The position numbers and the translations under genes are program-made. The notes beneath the pieces were generated by a model. It was not told the origin of the DNA and did not search any database. It saw only the letters and a program-made list of their open reading frames with translations. Below are positions 16,488-25,601 of a DNA stretch of 64,000 nucleotides, one piece after another (the stretch's first letter is position 1; each line of letters starts with the position of its first letter). The DNA comes from Leptospira sp. GIMC2001 (GTDB lineage: Bacteria > Spirochaetota > Leptospiria > Leptospirales > Leptospiraceae). The stretch covers positions 1,352,012 to 1,416,011 of the forward strand of contig NZ_CP115468.1 in NCBI RefSeq assembly GCF_028462125.1. Reading direction: 5' to 3'.

Positions 16488-17942
16488 TTAGTCATAATAG
16501 CCATTTGAAATATCATTTAGAAATTCAGCCAAATTTTTCCATTTCTCTATTGGAGCCAGCTCCTCATGACTAAATCTGAATATATAGTTATATTCAGATG
16601 AATTTGGATTTAAATTAATAGAATAGAAATCACCGTTAATGCTTTTAGAGAAATGAAAAAGATAATTTGACGTATTACTGAATAGATCATTATCTTTTAA
16701 TGAATATTCGATTTCAACATTAAAATCTGGTAGTTCTTTATCTGATAATATTATTACTTCGGGATTTAATTCCGGTCCGTTGGAAATTTTTAATAATTCG
16801 ATAATTGGAGAAGGAATGTTTAGGGCTATATTTTTCAATCCTTTTGGGTGATTTTCTCCTTTTTCTTTTAAATATTTTTTTATTTTTTTTAAAGATTCAT
16901 CTAATTTAATAGTCAGAGTTGGTTTATTCTTCTTTTTATTTTTTTCATAACATTTATTTGAGTATTCTTTCAATTTATCAATTTCATATTTAATAAAAAG
17001 TGGTGGTGGAAATTTTGCATTTATGTCTAAATTTATTGTTCCAATAGGTGGTAATTCTAAAATTTCTAAAAGTAAAAGATTTTCTTTTTTAATAAGTTTT
17101 TCACTTAGTAGAGCGGAAGCTACCTTTCTATTTATGAAAAGTGTTCTTCGTCTTTCATTGTTATGATTTAAGTTCCATCCATATGCAAATTCGGTCTTAG
17201 GTAATTATTCTTTTAGATATCTTCTCATTGAAATAATGTAAAGTTCCGATTTTTCAAACAATTCAAAAAGGGATGAATAAATTTTATTTTGAAATTTGTA
17301 TTTCTTCTTAATTTCACTATTGGAAAAAATATTAACTCCGACACGATAATCTGAACTAGTAACAAAATTAGATTTTGAATTCTGAAGAAAATTTGTGTCA
17401 TACCAATCATGATCTAATCCTTTTCCTATTGGAATATCTGCTACTGGAATATACCACTCTTTAGCCTCATATTTTCCAATATCATTTAACCAAAGAAAAT
17501 CTATTCCTGAATATTCTTTATCGAGGATAAATTCTTTAAGTTTTTTTGAAAAGAATAGAGAATAATAAATTGAATCAACAAGATTTGTATTTTCAGGAAA
17601 TTTATATATTTTTCCTTCTGGATAAAGATTGTTAAAACTTGAGGCAGAAATAAAATCTGAAACCGAAATTGGGGAGACTAATTCATACCATTCATCATCA
17701 GCATTGCCTAAATAAGTTTGACTAAGTGTGCAATAACCATAAAAATTAGCTTTCTTCTCTTTTACATACTTTTTTGCTGCTATATAAAAATCATTAAATA
17801 TTTCTGAATTAATATCTAACAAAGCCCAATTGGTGCTATAGTTTTTTAATCCTAGATCTAAGTAGAACTTTCGAGAAAATTCTAAACTATCATCTGTATT
17901 TAAAAGTTTAAAGTTGAAGGATAAAATTTCTTTATATTTCAT
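16488..17942 (-). pseudogene. Large hypothetical gene split by one in-frame TAA (SMI1/KNR4-like C-terminus)
   Basis: One frame runs from the ATG at 17942 to the stop at 16488, broken only by TAA at 17205-17207 (RRYLKE-stop-LPKTEFAYGWN). The 75 or so codons after the stop have no start codon of their own until a weak TTG at 16973, so these are two halves of one protein of about 484 residues. The N-terminal half has WYELVSPISVSDF and GLDHDWYD. The C-terminal 160 residues (LFHFSKSINGDFYSINLN, EKWKNLAEFLNDI) resemble SMI1/KNR4 (SUKH) immunity domains. It is non-functional unless TAA is suppressed. Confidence 0.75.
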
Positions 17943-17961
17943 AATTTCAATTTATTGTGAA

Positions 17962-18109
17962 TAACGGTCTGACTATCCGACGTAAATCCTAGCTGAGCCT
18001 CAAAGAGGCGGTAGCGTTGGCACGAATTCTTGCCTTGCAAGAATCGTGACTAGGCTTTATGTGTCGCATACCAAGCCTGTATTTCAGGCGCAGCGGATAG
18101 TTGGTGTTA
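17962..18109 (-). repeat. attC-like site 13 (family B)
   Basis: ACTATCCG / CGGATAGT arms with the short GCCTC/GAGGC apical stem. It is the attC of ORF-less type I copy 2. Confidence 0.88.
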
Positions 18110-18729
18110 TCTGTAGCCGCCATTTTCTCGGCAAGAATGCCGACTTTCTTCGACAGTATTTTTATCGCCTTTCTGTGTTTTAAATTCAAATAAGAGCAAA
18201 TTCAATCTGAAATGAAAAATTATGCCTTAAACTTCATATCCGTGACTGAATCTTTGATTTTTTCAATCTTGAAAACGCTGATTGGCGTTTGGAGATTAAG
18301 TATAACATATAGCTTATACATGATACGAAAATCAGAATAGTAAAACTTTGTTGGAAAATTAAACGTGAATTCTTTTCTATTTATTTATTTTTCAACAATC
18401 GTAAGGGAAAAAGCAATAACAAACTTATTTTGTTCACAGCTTTTATTTTCTTTATAAACTGAGAACCTAAATCAATCTGTTCAATTTCAAATTAGAGAAG
18501 ACAATAATACTTTAATAATGAAAATCAAAACTGAAATCTGAATGAAGCTTCTTTGATCTTTTGTAAACTGAGAATAAACTAAAACAGCAATTTCATCTGA
18601 ACAAAACCTTTAATTCACATTCTTATTAGTTTTTACAATAATAAGCGGTTAAAACTCTCTTTCTTTGAATTAATTCTTTTAAATTTAAAAAAAGCGGACA
18701 GGACGTCCGCTCTTAAAGGCGGTTACAGA
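18110..18729 (-). other. ORF-less cassette, type I, copy 2
   Basis: 620 bp, near-identical to 7508-8127, including the internal hairpins and the entry-side terminator. It lies directly next to a diverged type I copy (18878-19500), separated only by attC site 14. Confidence 0.82.
18686..18711 (-). terminator. Intrinsic terminator at the entry of type I copy 2
   Basis: Stem AGCGGAC/GTCCGCT (18693-18711) followed on the minus strand by a T7 run. Confidence 0.75.
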
Positions 18730-18877
18730 TAACGGTCTGACTATCCGACGTAAATCCTAGCTGAGCCTCAAAGAGGCGGTAGCGTTGGCACGAATTCTTG
18801 CTATGCAAGAATCGTGACTAGGATTTATGTGTCGTAGACCAAGCCTGTATTTCAGGCGCAGCGGATAGTTGGTGTTA
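18730..18877 (-). repeat. attC-like site 14 (family B)
   Basis: ACTATCCG / CGGATAGT arms. It is the attC of ORF-less type I copy 3. Confidence 0.88.
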
Positions 18878-19500
18878 TCTGTAGCCGCCATCTTCTCGGC
18901 ACGGATGCTGACGTTCTTAGACAATTTTCTTATCGCATTTAATTGCTTTCAATTCAAATAAGGGCAAATTGAATCTGAAGTGAAAAATTATCTCTCGAAC
19001 TTCACATCCGCCACTGAATCTTTCATTTTTTCAATCTTGAAAACGTTGATTGGCGTTTGGAGATTGCGTATAACAAATAGTTTATACGTAATGCGTAAAT
19101 GAAAATAGAAAAGCAATGTAATAGAGTAATAGGTTCTTTCTTCTTTTTCTTAGAATTTTTAATACAATCTTAAAGAATTAATCTTTCATTTACTTTTTGA
19201 GATATCAAATGTTTTTGACTTAATTATAAACTGAGAAACGAAATTACTAATAAAACTCTCAAATCAGCTTTGACTCTAATTTTAATAAAAAGAAGAGATT
19301 AATTCAGATCTGACTGAAGTGTTTTTGATCTTTTAAAAACATTCAGTGAACAAATTATATAATATCAATTGTGCTAGACTTATACTTCACTTTTAAAGTA
19401 GCCATTAAAGCAATTTGGCGTTTTATACTCTTTTTCTTTAATTTAATGCTTTTAAAAATAAAAAGCGGACTCGATGTCCGCTCTTAGAGGCGGTTACAGA
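18878..19500 (-). other. ORF-less cassette, type I, copy 3 (diverged)
   Basis: 623 bp. Both ends and the first 220 bases match the type I pattern, including the AACG-TGATTG-CGTT hairpin and a GCGTATAA/TTATACG hairpin near 19068-19092. The middle has diverged. No credible ORF. Its left 230 bases match 40261-40490 closely. Confidence 0.78.
19457..19482 (-). terminator. Intrinsic terminator at the entry of type I copy 3
   Basis: Stem AGCGGAC/GTCCGCT (19464-19482) with a changed loop, followed on the minus strand by TTTT-A-TTTTT. Confidence 0.72.
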
Positions 19501-19674
19501 TAACGAGGAGCGTTACTGCCGTTCGGGATAGCCGAGTCTCCAAAGGAGACGTTGGCGTTGGCACGAGATTGCTAAAGCAAAGCGAAAAAGCAATCGTAGT
19601 GACACCCGAATGGGTCTGAAGCTCCGCTTCTTCAAGGTCAAAGGAGCGAGGACGTCTCCAGTAACGCGGAGTTA
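19501..19674 (-). repeat. attC-like site 15 (family F)
   Basis: GCGTTACTG / CAGTAACGC arms. It is the attC of the DUF1361 cassette. Confidence 0.88.
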
Positions 19675-19697
19675 TTCGCAGCACTTTTTTAAAATTC

Positions 19698-20387
19698 TTA
19701 AATTTCTTCCTTTTTTGAATTTAAATTTAATGATCCGAGGGATATAACGAAGGCGTAAGCTACCAGTATCCCAAGTGAAACAATTAATAAAAAAGAAGAT
19801 ATCTTAATGTCGTTGTAGACATTTCCTAAAATTTTTAAAGATTCATAAATAATATGAACAGGATCGTTGACAATGTCCCATGAATTCCAACGATAAAATC
19901 TACCTAAATATATTCCGAAGGAGGCAAGAGGCGCAATAGCTAGGACAATAAGCCATCCTATTAGTTTATTAAATCTATCACTTATAAGAATCTGAATTAA
20001 TCTTAAAGACATAATACCCGAAAGCATTCCATTCCAAGAAAAAGAATAAAAAAGACAAATGTCATACCAAATAGGTATTCCTTTCTTTGGTTTTAAATGT
20101 ATAAAATCACTTACAATGTACGGAGCATTCGGAAAAAACAAAAGCCAAATTAAAAGAAATATAATTAAAACTAAATCAATTTTTCTTCTTACTTTATAAT
20201 AAATAAAACTTACATATGCGATCAATAATGGCACTAGGGCGAGAAATAGATTCCAAACCAAGAAATGGTTATATTTGTTTTTAAAATAGAATATCCTAAA
20301 TTCAATAAATGCTAAACTAAATAAACATGAAAAAGCTAAAACGATTAATTGTTTTTTGAATGGAATTAAGTGAAATATTTTAATCAT
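19698..20387 (-). CDS. DUF1361 family integral membrane protein
   Basis: A 229-residue protein. The family signatures FFPNAPYIVSDFIHL, WYD and LGRFYRWNSWDI are visible within about six hydrophobic spans. The ATG at 20387 (MIKIFHLIPF) is chosen because the frame upstream is only read-through of attC. The family function is unknown. It is a single-gene cassette with 17 bp between start and attC, so it has no own promoter. Confidence 0.8.
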   Translation of the reverse strand: MIKIFHLIPFKKQLIVLAFSCLFSLAFIEFRIFYFKNKYNHFLVWNLFLALVPLLIAYVSFIYYKVRRKIDLVLIIFLLIWLLFFPNAPYIVSDFIHLKPKKGIPIWYDICLFYSFSWNGMLSGIMSLRLIQILISDRFNKLIGWLIVLAIAPLASFGIYLGRFYRWNSWDIVNDPVHIIYESLKILGNVYNDIKISSFLLIVSLGILVAYAFVISLGSLNLNSKKEEI

Positions 20388-20404
20388 AACTAAAGTGTTG
20401 CGAA

Positions 20405-20580
20405 TAACGGGGAGCGTTGCTGCCGTTCGGGAGAGCCGAGTCTCCAAAGGAGACGTTGGCGTTGGCACGAGATTGCTGTGAACGTAGAGAGCAGGGCAAT
20501 CGTAGTGACACCCGAATGGGTCTGAAGCTCCTCTTCCTTAAAGACAAAGGAGCGAAGACGTCTCCAGTAACGCGGAGTTA
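20405..20580 (-). repeat. attC-like site 16 (family F)
   Basis: GCGTTGCTG / CAGTAACGC arms; starts TAAC-GGGGA. It is the attC of the PIN-toxin cassette 20581-21434. Confidence 0.88.
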
Positions 20581-20675
20581 TTCGTCGGATCTTTTTTCTA
20601 TACTTTCTTTTATAATCAATCACTTTTAATTGATACGCAATTTTAAAAATACAATTCTGACTCAATAATAATCTT

Positions 20676-21095
20676 TTAAACTTTCCACAAAGTCAAAAAC
20701 TCTTTCGGAGTAACTACTTTGATTCCCTCTTTCGGATAGTCTTTCTTGTTTCTTGTTATGAAATATTCGATGTCTTTAGTTCTAGCGCAAAAATATTGAA
20801 TTGAATCTTCAAAATCCTTAATCGTTGAATTTAGACCGAAATCAATAATTTTTTCATCAACAGAAATAATGTGAATGAGATTTTTAAAATCTTTAATTAG
20901 TTCCCTAGCTTTTTTTGAATTCAATTGTTTTGATAAAATATAGAAAAGATTCCAAATAATCAAAGATGAAATATATCCTTTGATCTTTTTTTCTTCAATC
21001 AGTGATATAATTTCAATTGAATCAATAAAAAATGGCTCTCTACCATATAAAAAATCAATGATGACGTCAGAGTCTAAATAAACCTCTTTCATCAT
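20676..21095 (-). CDS. PIN-domain toxin
   Basis: A 139-residue PIN-fold ribonuclease: the N-terminal EVYLDSDVIIDFLYGREPF carries the first acidic residue, and DFEDSIQYFCARTKDIEYFITRNKKDYP carries the central acid and the ITRN-KD-P motif typical of PIN_3 toxins. It overlaps the antitoxin stop by 4 bp. It is a VapC-type module with the antitoxin first. Confidence 0.86.
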   Translation of the reverse strand: MMKEVYLDSDVIIDFLYGREPFFIDSIEIISLIEEKKIKGYISSLIIWNLFYILSKQLNSKKARELIKDFKNLIHIISVDEKIIDFGLNSTIKDFEDSIQYFCARTKDIEYFITRNKKDYPKEGIKVVTPKEFLTLWKV

Positions 21096-21340
21096 TTGTA
21101 TTTTCTATCTAAATGTTCTGTGATTTCTTTCCTTGCATCAAAATATTCATGATTTTTAAGAATGCCTGCGTATTTTTTTGTAAACTTAGGTACTCTTCCG
21201 AAGCTGCTATTTGTTTGTTTGGAAAGTGTAAATAGGTATTCTTCAACTAGTTTCGAGACGCTTCGATTATTTTTTTTTGCAAAATCTTTAGCAGCTTGAA
21301 TGACTTCTTCATTTATTGATAATGTTAATTTGGTATTCAT
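21092..21340 (-). CDS. Ribbon-helix-helix type antitoxin (DUF6364-like)
   Basis: An 82-residue protein beginning MNTKLTLSINEEVIQAAKDFAKK, then RSVSKLVEEYLFTL: the RHH pattern of DUF6364 antitoxins, with a C-terminal toxin-binding tail. ATG start at 21340. It probably represses its promoter through the GTCTAC/GTAGAC palindrome just upstream. Confidence 0.84.
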   Translation of the reverse strand: MNTKLTLSINEEVIQAAKDFAKKNNRSVSKLVEEYLFTLSKQTNSSFGRVPKFTKKYAGILKNHEYFDARKEITEHLDRKYK

Positions 21341-21344
21341 GATA

Positions 21345-21379
21345 GTCTACGTAGACAGTATATTAGATCTTACGTATTG
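21345..21379 (-). promoter_or_regulatory. Operator palindrome and promoter of PIN module
   Basis: Perfect 12-bp palindrome GTCTACGTAGAC at 21345-21356, with a TTGACA -35 box further upstream (about 21378) and TATACT between. The spacing is short (15 bp) if TATACT is the -10 box. Confidence 0.55.
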
Positions 21380-21434
21380 TCAAATGTTTTTTATTTTGAT
21401 ATTATTATATTTTCAGCTTAATGGATTTGACGAA

Positions 21435-21584
21435 TAACGAATGAGCTTGCCGACGTAGATCCTAGGTGAGCCTCCAAAGGAGGCGTTACCGTTGGCACGT
21501 ATTCTTGCTCCTGCAAGAATCGTGACTAGGATCTATGTGTCGAAGACCGAGCCGGTATTCCGGCGATGCGGCAAGCGAAAGTTA
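21435..21584 (-). repeat. attC-like site 17 (mosaic: family A ends, family B-variant interior)
   Basis: The outer 20 bases on both sides are family A (GCTTGCCG / CGGCAAGC), but the interior GTAGATCCTAGGTGAGCC with its matching ACTAGGATCTATGTGTCG is that of B-variant sites. The arms remain complementary. It is the attC of the DUF4279 cassette. Confidence 0.86.
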
Positions 21585-21605
21585 AGCGAATGTGCAAGTT
21601 TGAAA

Positions 21606-22259
21606 CTATTCATCTAATATTTTGGCACCGACAATATAAGTGTCGATATCAAGTGGTAGATTCAGTTTGGCAAGTCTATTTATTGTTTTTAAGTCAATAT
21701 GAAGACCAGCGTTGCTGGATATATATTGATGTTTACAAATAGATATACAAGCATCACTTTTTGATGAGAGATTATTTATACCAGGGATGTCGGTTTCAAG
21801 AATCTTTAAAAGTTCATTTATTGCATTTTCTGTGTCAAAGCATTCTGAAGTTAGTAGTTCAAAATTTATTCTAGTAAAATCATATTTGGATTGCAGGTCT
21901 TTGCGAAAATCACCCTTAGTCCAACCGCTTGTGTATTTCAGTTTTGTAAGTTTGGATAACTGCTCCAAGCTTAGATTATATGAAACACAAGAAAGATAAC
22001 ATTTATTTCCATTTTCAATGAAAGAATGTATGACTTCCGACGTTGAATTATCAATTGTGATTCCTAAATAAAACTTCTCCTCGGATATTTTGAAGTAGAT
22101 TATAGTATTTTCATTAAATTTCGCAATTCGCTCGATCGTATACTCGCCATCTGTTATATCTATTATATTCACATCCAAGTATTGCTGAGTTATAGCTAAA
22201 GACGGTTTGGAAATTTCATTACGTGCTTTTTTTATTAATATTTCCATGAATAAGTCCAT
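21606..22259 (-). CDS. DUF4279-like protein
   Basis: A 217-residue protein. Its second half (YNLSLEQLSKLTKLKYTSGWTKGD, NAINELLKILETDIPGINNL, GLHIDLKTINRLAKLNLPLDIDTY) fits the DUF4279 pattern seen in polymorphic-toxin immunity neighbourhoods. No signal peptide. No biochemical function is known; an immunity-like role is inference. It is the only gene of its cassette. Confidence 0.62.
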   Translation of the reverse strand: MDLFMEILIKKARNEISKPSLAITQQYLDVNIIDITDGEYTIERIAKFNENTIIYFKISEEKFYLGITIDNSTSEVIHSFIENGNKCYLSCVSYNLSLEQLSKLTKLKYTSGWTKGDFRKDLQSKYDFTRINFELLTSECFDTENAINELLKILETDIPGINNLSSKSDACISICKHQYISSNAGLHIDLKTINRLAKLNLPLDIDTYIVGAKILDE

Positions 22260-22297
22260 TTATTGAGTGAAAAATAAGAACATGCTTGCATTTCGCT

Positions 22298-22507
22298 TAA
22301 CGAGGAGCTCAATCGCAGTTGTCGGTAGCTGAGTCTTGAATTTCCCGAGTGAGTCCCCGAACGAGAATTAGAAATTCAAGACGTTAGCGTTGGCACGAAA
22401 TTGCGACGAACGAAGTGAGGAAAAGCAATTACAGTGCCACGACAATTGCCCCAAGCCCTCTACCATGACAACAAAGGGCGCAGGGGGTTTCCGATTGAGC
22501 GGAGTTA
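22298..22507 (-). repeat. attC-like site 18 (family D)
   Basis: TAAC-GAGGA-GCTCAATCG at the start and CGATTGAGC-GGA-GTTA at the end. It is the attC of the TA cassette 22508-23350, copied together with it at 59531. Confidence 0.9.
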
Positions 22508-22532
22508 TTCGAAGGAACCTTCTATCAATTAT

Positions 22533-22883
22533 CTAAATTGACCTTAATAAAACATATTCTTTCTTTATGTTTCGGTTCTTTTGTGGATTTCTTACTTTAG
22601 CCTTTATTTCTAAATCCATATCTAGACTATTTAGATAATCTTTAAGTGTTGATATTTTCATATCTTTCCTTGTTTCTAATTTAGACAATGAGGATTGTGA
22701 AAATGAAGTGATCTCCTCTTGCTTCATACCAATGCTTTTTCTAAGTTCAGAGAGATTGATTTGAAATAATATTTCTTTTGATTTAGATTTCGCTCTGTCA
22801 ATACTTTCTTTAGATAAAGATTTTTCAATCTTTTCAATTGCGCTTAGTCTTGGACTTTTTTGCTTTAGGCTTGATTTCTTCAT
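22533..22883 (-). CDS. XRE-family antitoxin (copy 1)
   Basis: A 116-residue protein with HTH LSELRKSIGMKQEEITSFSQSSLSKLETRKD and a C-terminal LNSLDMDLEIKAKVR strand. Its start overlaps the toxin gene by 50 bp, so the toxin's lysine-rich tail is encoded by the same DNA. The protein is identical to that of 59766-60116. Confidence 0.87.
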   Translation of the reverse strand: MKKSSLKQKSPRLSAIEKIEKSLSKESIDRAKSKSKEILFQINLSELRKSIGMKQEEITSFSQSSLSKLETRKDMKISTLKDYLNSLDMDLEIKAKVRNPQKNRNIKKEYVLLRSI

Positions 22884-23217
22884 TTTCTCTCTCCCATTTT
22901 TGATAAATTTCTATTGCCTTGGGAATCATTTCTTCGTAAAAACGATCATTTCCTTTCTTATCTCCAGCATTTAGAATAAGTCCTATTCTATCTTTTGTAA
23001 ATATAAAAAAGATTCGAATTACTTTCAACTTTACCTGGACTCTCAATTCTTTAAGATTATTAATCTTAGTGCCTTGAATAGTATCAACATATGGTCTTCC
23101 TAAATTAGGACCTTTCTCAGCCAATACATATAGTTGAGAAAGTATTGCTTCTCTAATAGATATATCTTGTTTATAAATCCATAAATCAAATTCAATTGTT
23201 GATTCTATTAGCCACAC
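22834..23217 (-). CDS. Gp49-like RelE/ParE-superfamily toxin (copy 1)
   Basis: A 127-residue relative of the 15892-16233 toxin: LGRPYVDTIQGTKINNLKELRVQ, IRIFFIFTKDRIGLILNAGDKKG and RFYEEMIPKA are the conserved elements. The last 17 residues are lysine-rich (EIKPKAKKSKTKRN) and overlap the antitoxin gene. GTG start, with a promoter whose -10 box ends 5 nt before it. Confidence 0.87.
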   Translation of the reverse strand: MWLIESTIEFDLWIYKQDISIREAILSQLYVLAEKGPNLGRPYVDTIQGTKINNLKELRVQVKLKVIRIFFIFTKDRIGLILNAGDKKGNDRFYEEMIPKAIEIYQKWERENEEIKPKAKKSKTKRN

Positions 23218-23222
23218 ACCAC

Positions 23223-23251
23223 CATTATTTCATATATCATGGATTTGTCAA
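23223..23251 (-). promoter_or_regulatory. TA promoter, predicted leaderless (copy 1)
   Basis: -35 TTGACA (23246-23251), 17-bp spacer, -10 ATAATG (23223-23228), then 5 nt to GTG at 23217. Confidence 0.7.
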
Positions 23252-23350
23252 ATAGATATTCACTACAGTTCATATTCCTTTTCTTATAGTTTTTTGCATC
23301 AGAATCAGTTAGTTCGATTTATTGAAATTGTTGCTTTAGGTTCTTTCGAA

Positions 23351-23559
23351 TAACGAGGAGCTCAATCGCAGTTGTCGAGAGCTGAGTCTTGAATTTCCCG
23401 AAGGCCTCTGTGCCTGAGGATCAGAAATTCTAGACGTTAGCTTTGGCACGAAATTGCAGCGAACAAAGTGAGCAAAGCAATTGCAGTGCCACGACAATTG
23501 TCCCGAGCCCTCTTCCAAAGCAACAAAGGGCGAAGGGATGAAACGATTGAGCGGAGTTA
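23351..23559 (-). repeat. attC-like site 19 (family D)
   Basis: GCTCAATCG / CGATTGAGC arms with a diverged interior. It is the attC of the lipoprotein-pair cassette 23560-24378. Confidence 0.87.
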
Positions 23560-23595
23560 TTCGAAGTTGTGATTTCTTATATTTTAGAACTTTTC

Positions 23596-23916
23596 TTACT
23601 TTATATCTTCTTCTTTAAATCTAGGATATCCTTCTACATAAATACAATGATTTCCAAATAATTCAAATTCCTCTAAAATTACTTTAACTCTATACATTCC
23701 AACAATATTTTGATCAATCTTTATAGCATTTTCTACAGCTTTGGATATGCTTGCTACTCCTTCAAATTTAGAACAATCCTTTCCTTTTATTGTTTTCCTT
23801 TCTAAATCATTAAATTTAGTATCAAAACGTATTGCTTTAAATCTTCCAATTTCATCAGAAAATAAAGAAAAAGTTAAAAAGAAAAACAATAAGAAGATAT
23901 ATGAATTAATTTTCAA
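23596..23916 (-). CDS. Small secreted hypothetical protein (106 aa)
   Basis: A clear signal peptide (MKINSYIFLLFFFLTFSLFS) is followed by a short soluble domain with two cysteines (KDCSKFEG, GNHCIYVEG). Not recognised. It overlaps the preceding lipoprotein gene by 11 bp, so the two are probably a coupled pair acting in the periplasm. Confidence 0.65.
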   Translation of the reverse strand: MKINSYIFLLFFFLTFSLFSDEIGRFKAIRFDTKFNDLERKTIKGKDCSKFEGVASISKAVENAIKIDQNIVGMYRVKVILEEFELFGNHCIYVEGYPRFKEEDIK

Positions 23917-24265
23917 TCTTTTCTACCTCATAGACAAGTAAGCATTCTTTAAACTTCTGACAAGCAATATTAATACATACTGTTAATTCATCATATCTAA
24001 TGATCACATTTTCAAAATCATATTTTTTTTCTATACTATCAAAAAATTTATTATTTTCAATAAATAAAAAATCTAAATAATATTTATTTTTTACCTTTGA
24101 ACTTTGTTTTTCATCAAAACAATATTTAGCTATAGGTTCCTTAGGATAATAAATTATACCCTCTTTTAGTGGTTCTATATAACCTATTTCTTGATATTTG
24201 GTAATCTTACGAGTTGTACAATTTAAAATGAATATAGAACCAATTATAAGAATTATTTGTTTCAT
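23906..24265 (-). CDS. Small lipoprotein (119 aa)
   Basis: The signal MKQIILIIGSIFILNC ends in a lipobox with Cys 16, followed by a domain containing IRYDELTVCINIACQKF. Not recognised. It is the first gene of a two-gene cassette with a 113-bp upstream region. Membrane-anchored periplasmic or surface location is inferred. Confidence 0.68.
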   Translation of the reverse strand: MKQIILIIGSIFILNCTTRKITKYQEIGYIEPLKEGIIYYPKEPIAKYCFDEKQSSKVKNKYYLDFLFIENNKFFDSIEKKYDFENVIIRYDELTVCINIACQKFKECLLVYEVEKIEN

Positions 24266-24378
24266 ATTTATTTCCTCCTTTCAATTCTCTTATGATAACT
24301 ATATAAATTATAATCACAAATTAATATTTCAAAAATGAAATTTTAGATTTATACATAAAATTTCTTCACAATTTCGAA

Positions 24379-24556
24379 TAACGAGGAGCGTTGCTGCCGT
24401 TCGGGAAAGCCGAGTCTCCAAAGGAGACGTTGGCGTTGGCACGAGATTGCATTGAGACAAATTCGAGAAAAGCAATCGTAGTGACACCCGAATGGGTCTG
24501 AAGCTCCGCTTCTTCAAGGGCAAAGGGGCGAGGACGCTTCCAGTAACGCGGAGTTA
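24379..24556 (-). repeat. attC-like site 20 (family F)
   Basis: GCGTTGCTG / CAGTAACGC arms. Its R box supplies the TAA stop of the next gene. It is the attC of the cassette 24557-25438. Confidence 0.88.
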
Positions 24557-25408
24557 TTCGACGTTTTTATTTTTTTTATCTTCCATTGTAATCGTTTTCA
24601 ACAAGAAAATCACTGCACCGAGAGGGAATGAAATAATAACTTTCCAGTTTTCAAGGAAATTATTTTTCTTTATAGCTACTGGATTTAGATTGAGACTAAT
24701 AAATTGATATTGTGTCAAAAGTTCTGAAGAATTCCAATCGTAAGTAATTCCTGCAACAAAAAGAAATAGTAAAAAGTAGTATTTCTTTTCGGATGAGTAA
24801 TTTGAATTTATTAGTTTTAAATAAGCAAAAGTCCAAATCACAATAATGAAAAGAATATAACACAAAACTAAGTAGTTACTAAACTCTAGATTTTCAAATT
24901 TTAATTTATCCATTAGTTGAATTTCCGAAATAGATAACTTAATTTCTGTAAAATTGAAGCCAACGATTTCATAGTGTTCTTCATTATTTTTTCCAAAACT
25001 TATTTCGCAAAGTGTTGAATTTTCGCTATTGTTCTCAATTAAAAAAAGAATTGTTTTTCCTTCCTCAAGCTGAATTTTTTCTAAATTCAAGTTCTCCTTT
25101 TTTAATAATATTCGTATTTCCGGTTTTGCTATTTTAATCGTATCGTTATACTCTTTTTTATTTAACTCCTTTAAAATATTTTCTTTTTCTCCAAGATTTT
25201 CATTCAGGACATTAAATATATTTTGATATTTTTTTGTTTTTAAGTTTTTGATAAACGTTTCTAAAAATTGTATTTCATTTTCAGTCATTTTCGAATTCGG
25301 ATTATTCGTTAAATATCCATTGAAAATTACGCTAATCGTGAAATATATTGAAATACCTAGAAATATTAAGGGTAGAAATTTAAGAGATTTTGTAATTTTT
25401 TCTTTCAT
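24554..25408 (-). CDS. Hypothetical membrane protein (284 aa)
   Basis: Not recognised. Hydrophobic spans near residues 11-30, 180-196, 210-224 and 255-270 flank a large polar domain (about 31-175) with a repeated lysine/asparagine-rich pattern. The stop codon TAA (24554-24556) is the first three bases of the attC core on the minus strand. The ATG is 30 bp from attC site 21. Confidence 0.6.
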   Translation of the reverse strand: MKEKITKSLKFLPLIFLGISIYFTISVIFNGYLTNNPNSKMTENEIQFLETFIKNLKTKKYQNIFNVLNENLGEKENILKELNKKEYNDTIKIAKPEIRILLKKENLNLEKIQLEEGKTILFLIENNSENSTLCEISFGKNNEEHYEIVGFNFTEIKLSISEIQLMDKLKFENLEFSNYLVLCYILFIIVIWTFAYLKLINSNYSSEKKYYFLLFLFVAGITYDWNSSELLTQYQFISLNLNPVAIKKNNFLENWKVIISFPLGAVIFLLKTITMEDKKNKNVE

Positions 25409-25438
25409 CTGTTTTCCTATTGAAATAAAAATGTCGAA

Positions 25439-25601
25439 TAACGGTAAGACTATCCGACGTAGATCCTAGGTGAGCCTCCATAGGAGGCGTTACCGTTGGC
25501 ACGTATTCTTGCTTTTGCAAGAATCGTGACTAGGATCTATGTGTCGAAGACCAAGCACTGGGTTCTTCTAGAACTCAGTGCGCAGCGGATGGTCATTGTT
25601 A
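25439..25601 (-). repeat. attC-like site 21 (family B variant)
   Basis: TAAC-GGTAAG-ACTATCCG at the start and CGGATGGT-CATT-GTTA at the end. It is the attC of ORF-less type II copy 1. Confidence 0.85.
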
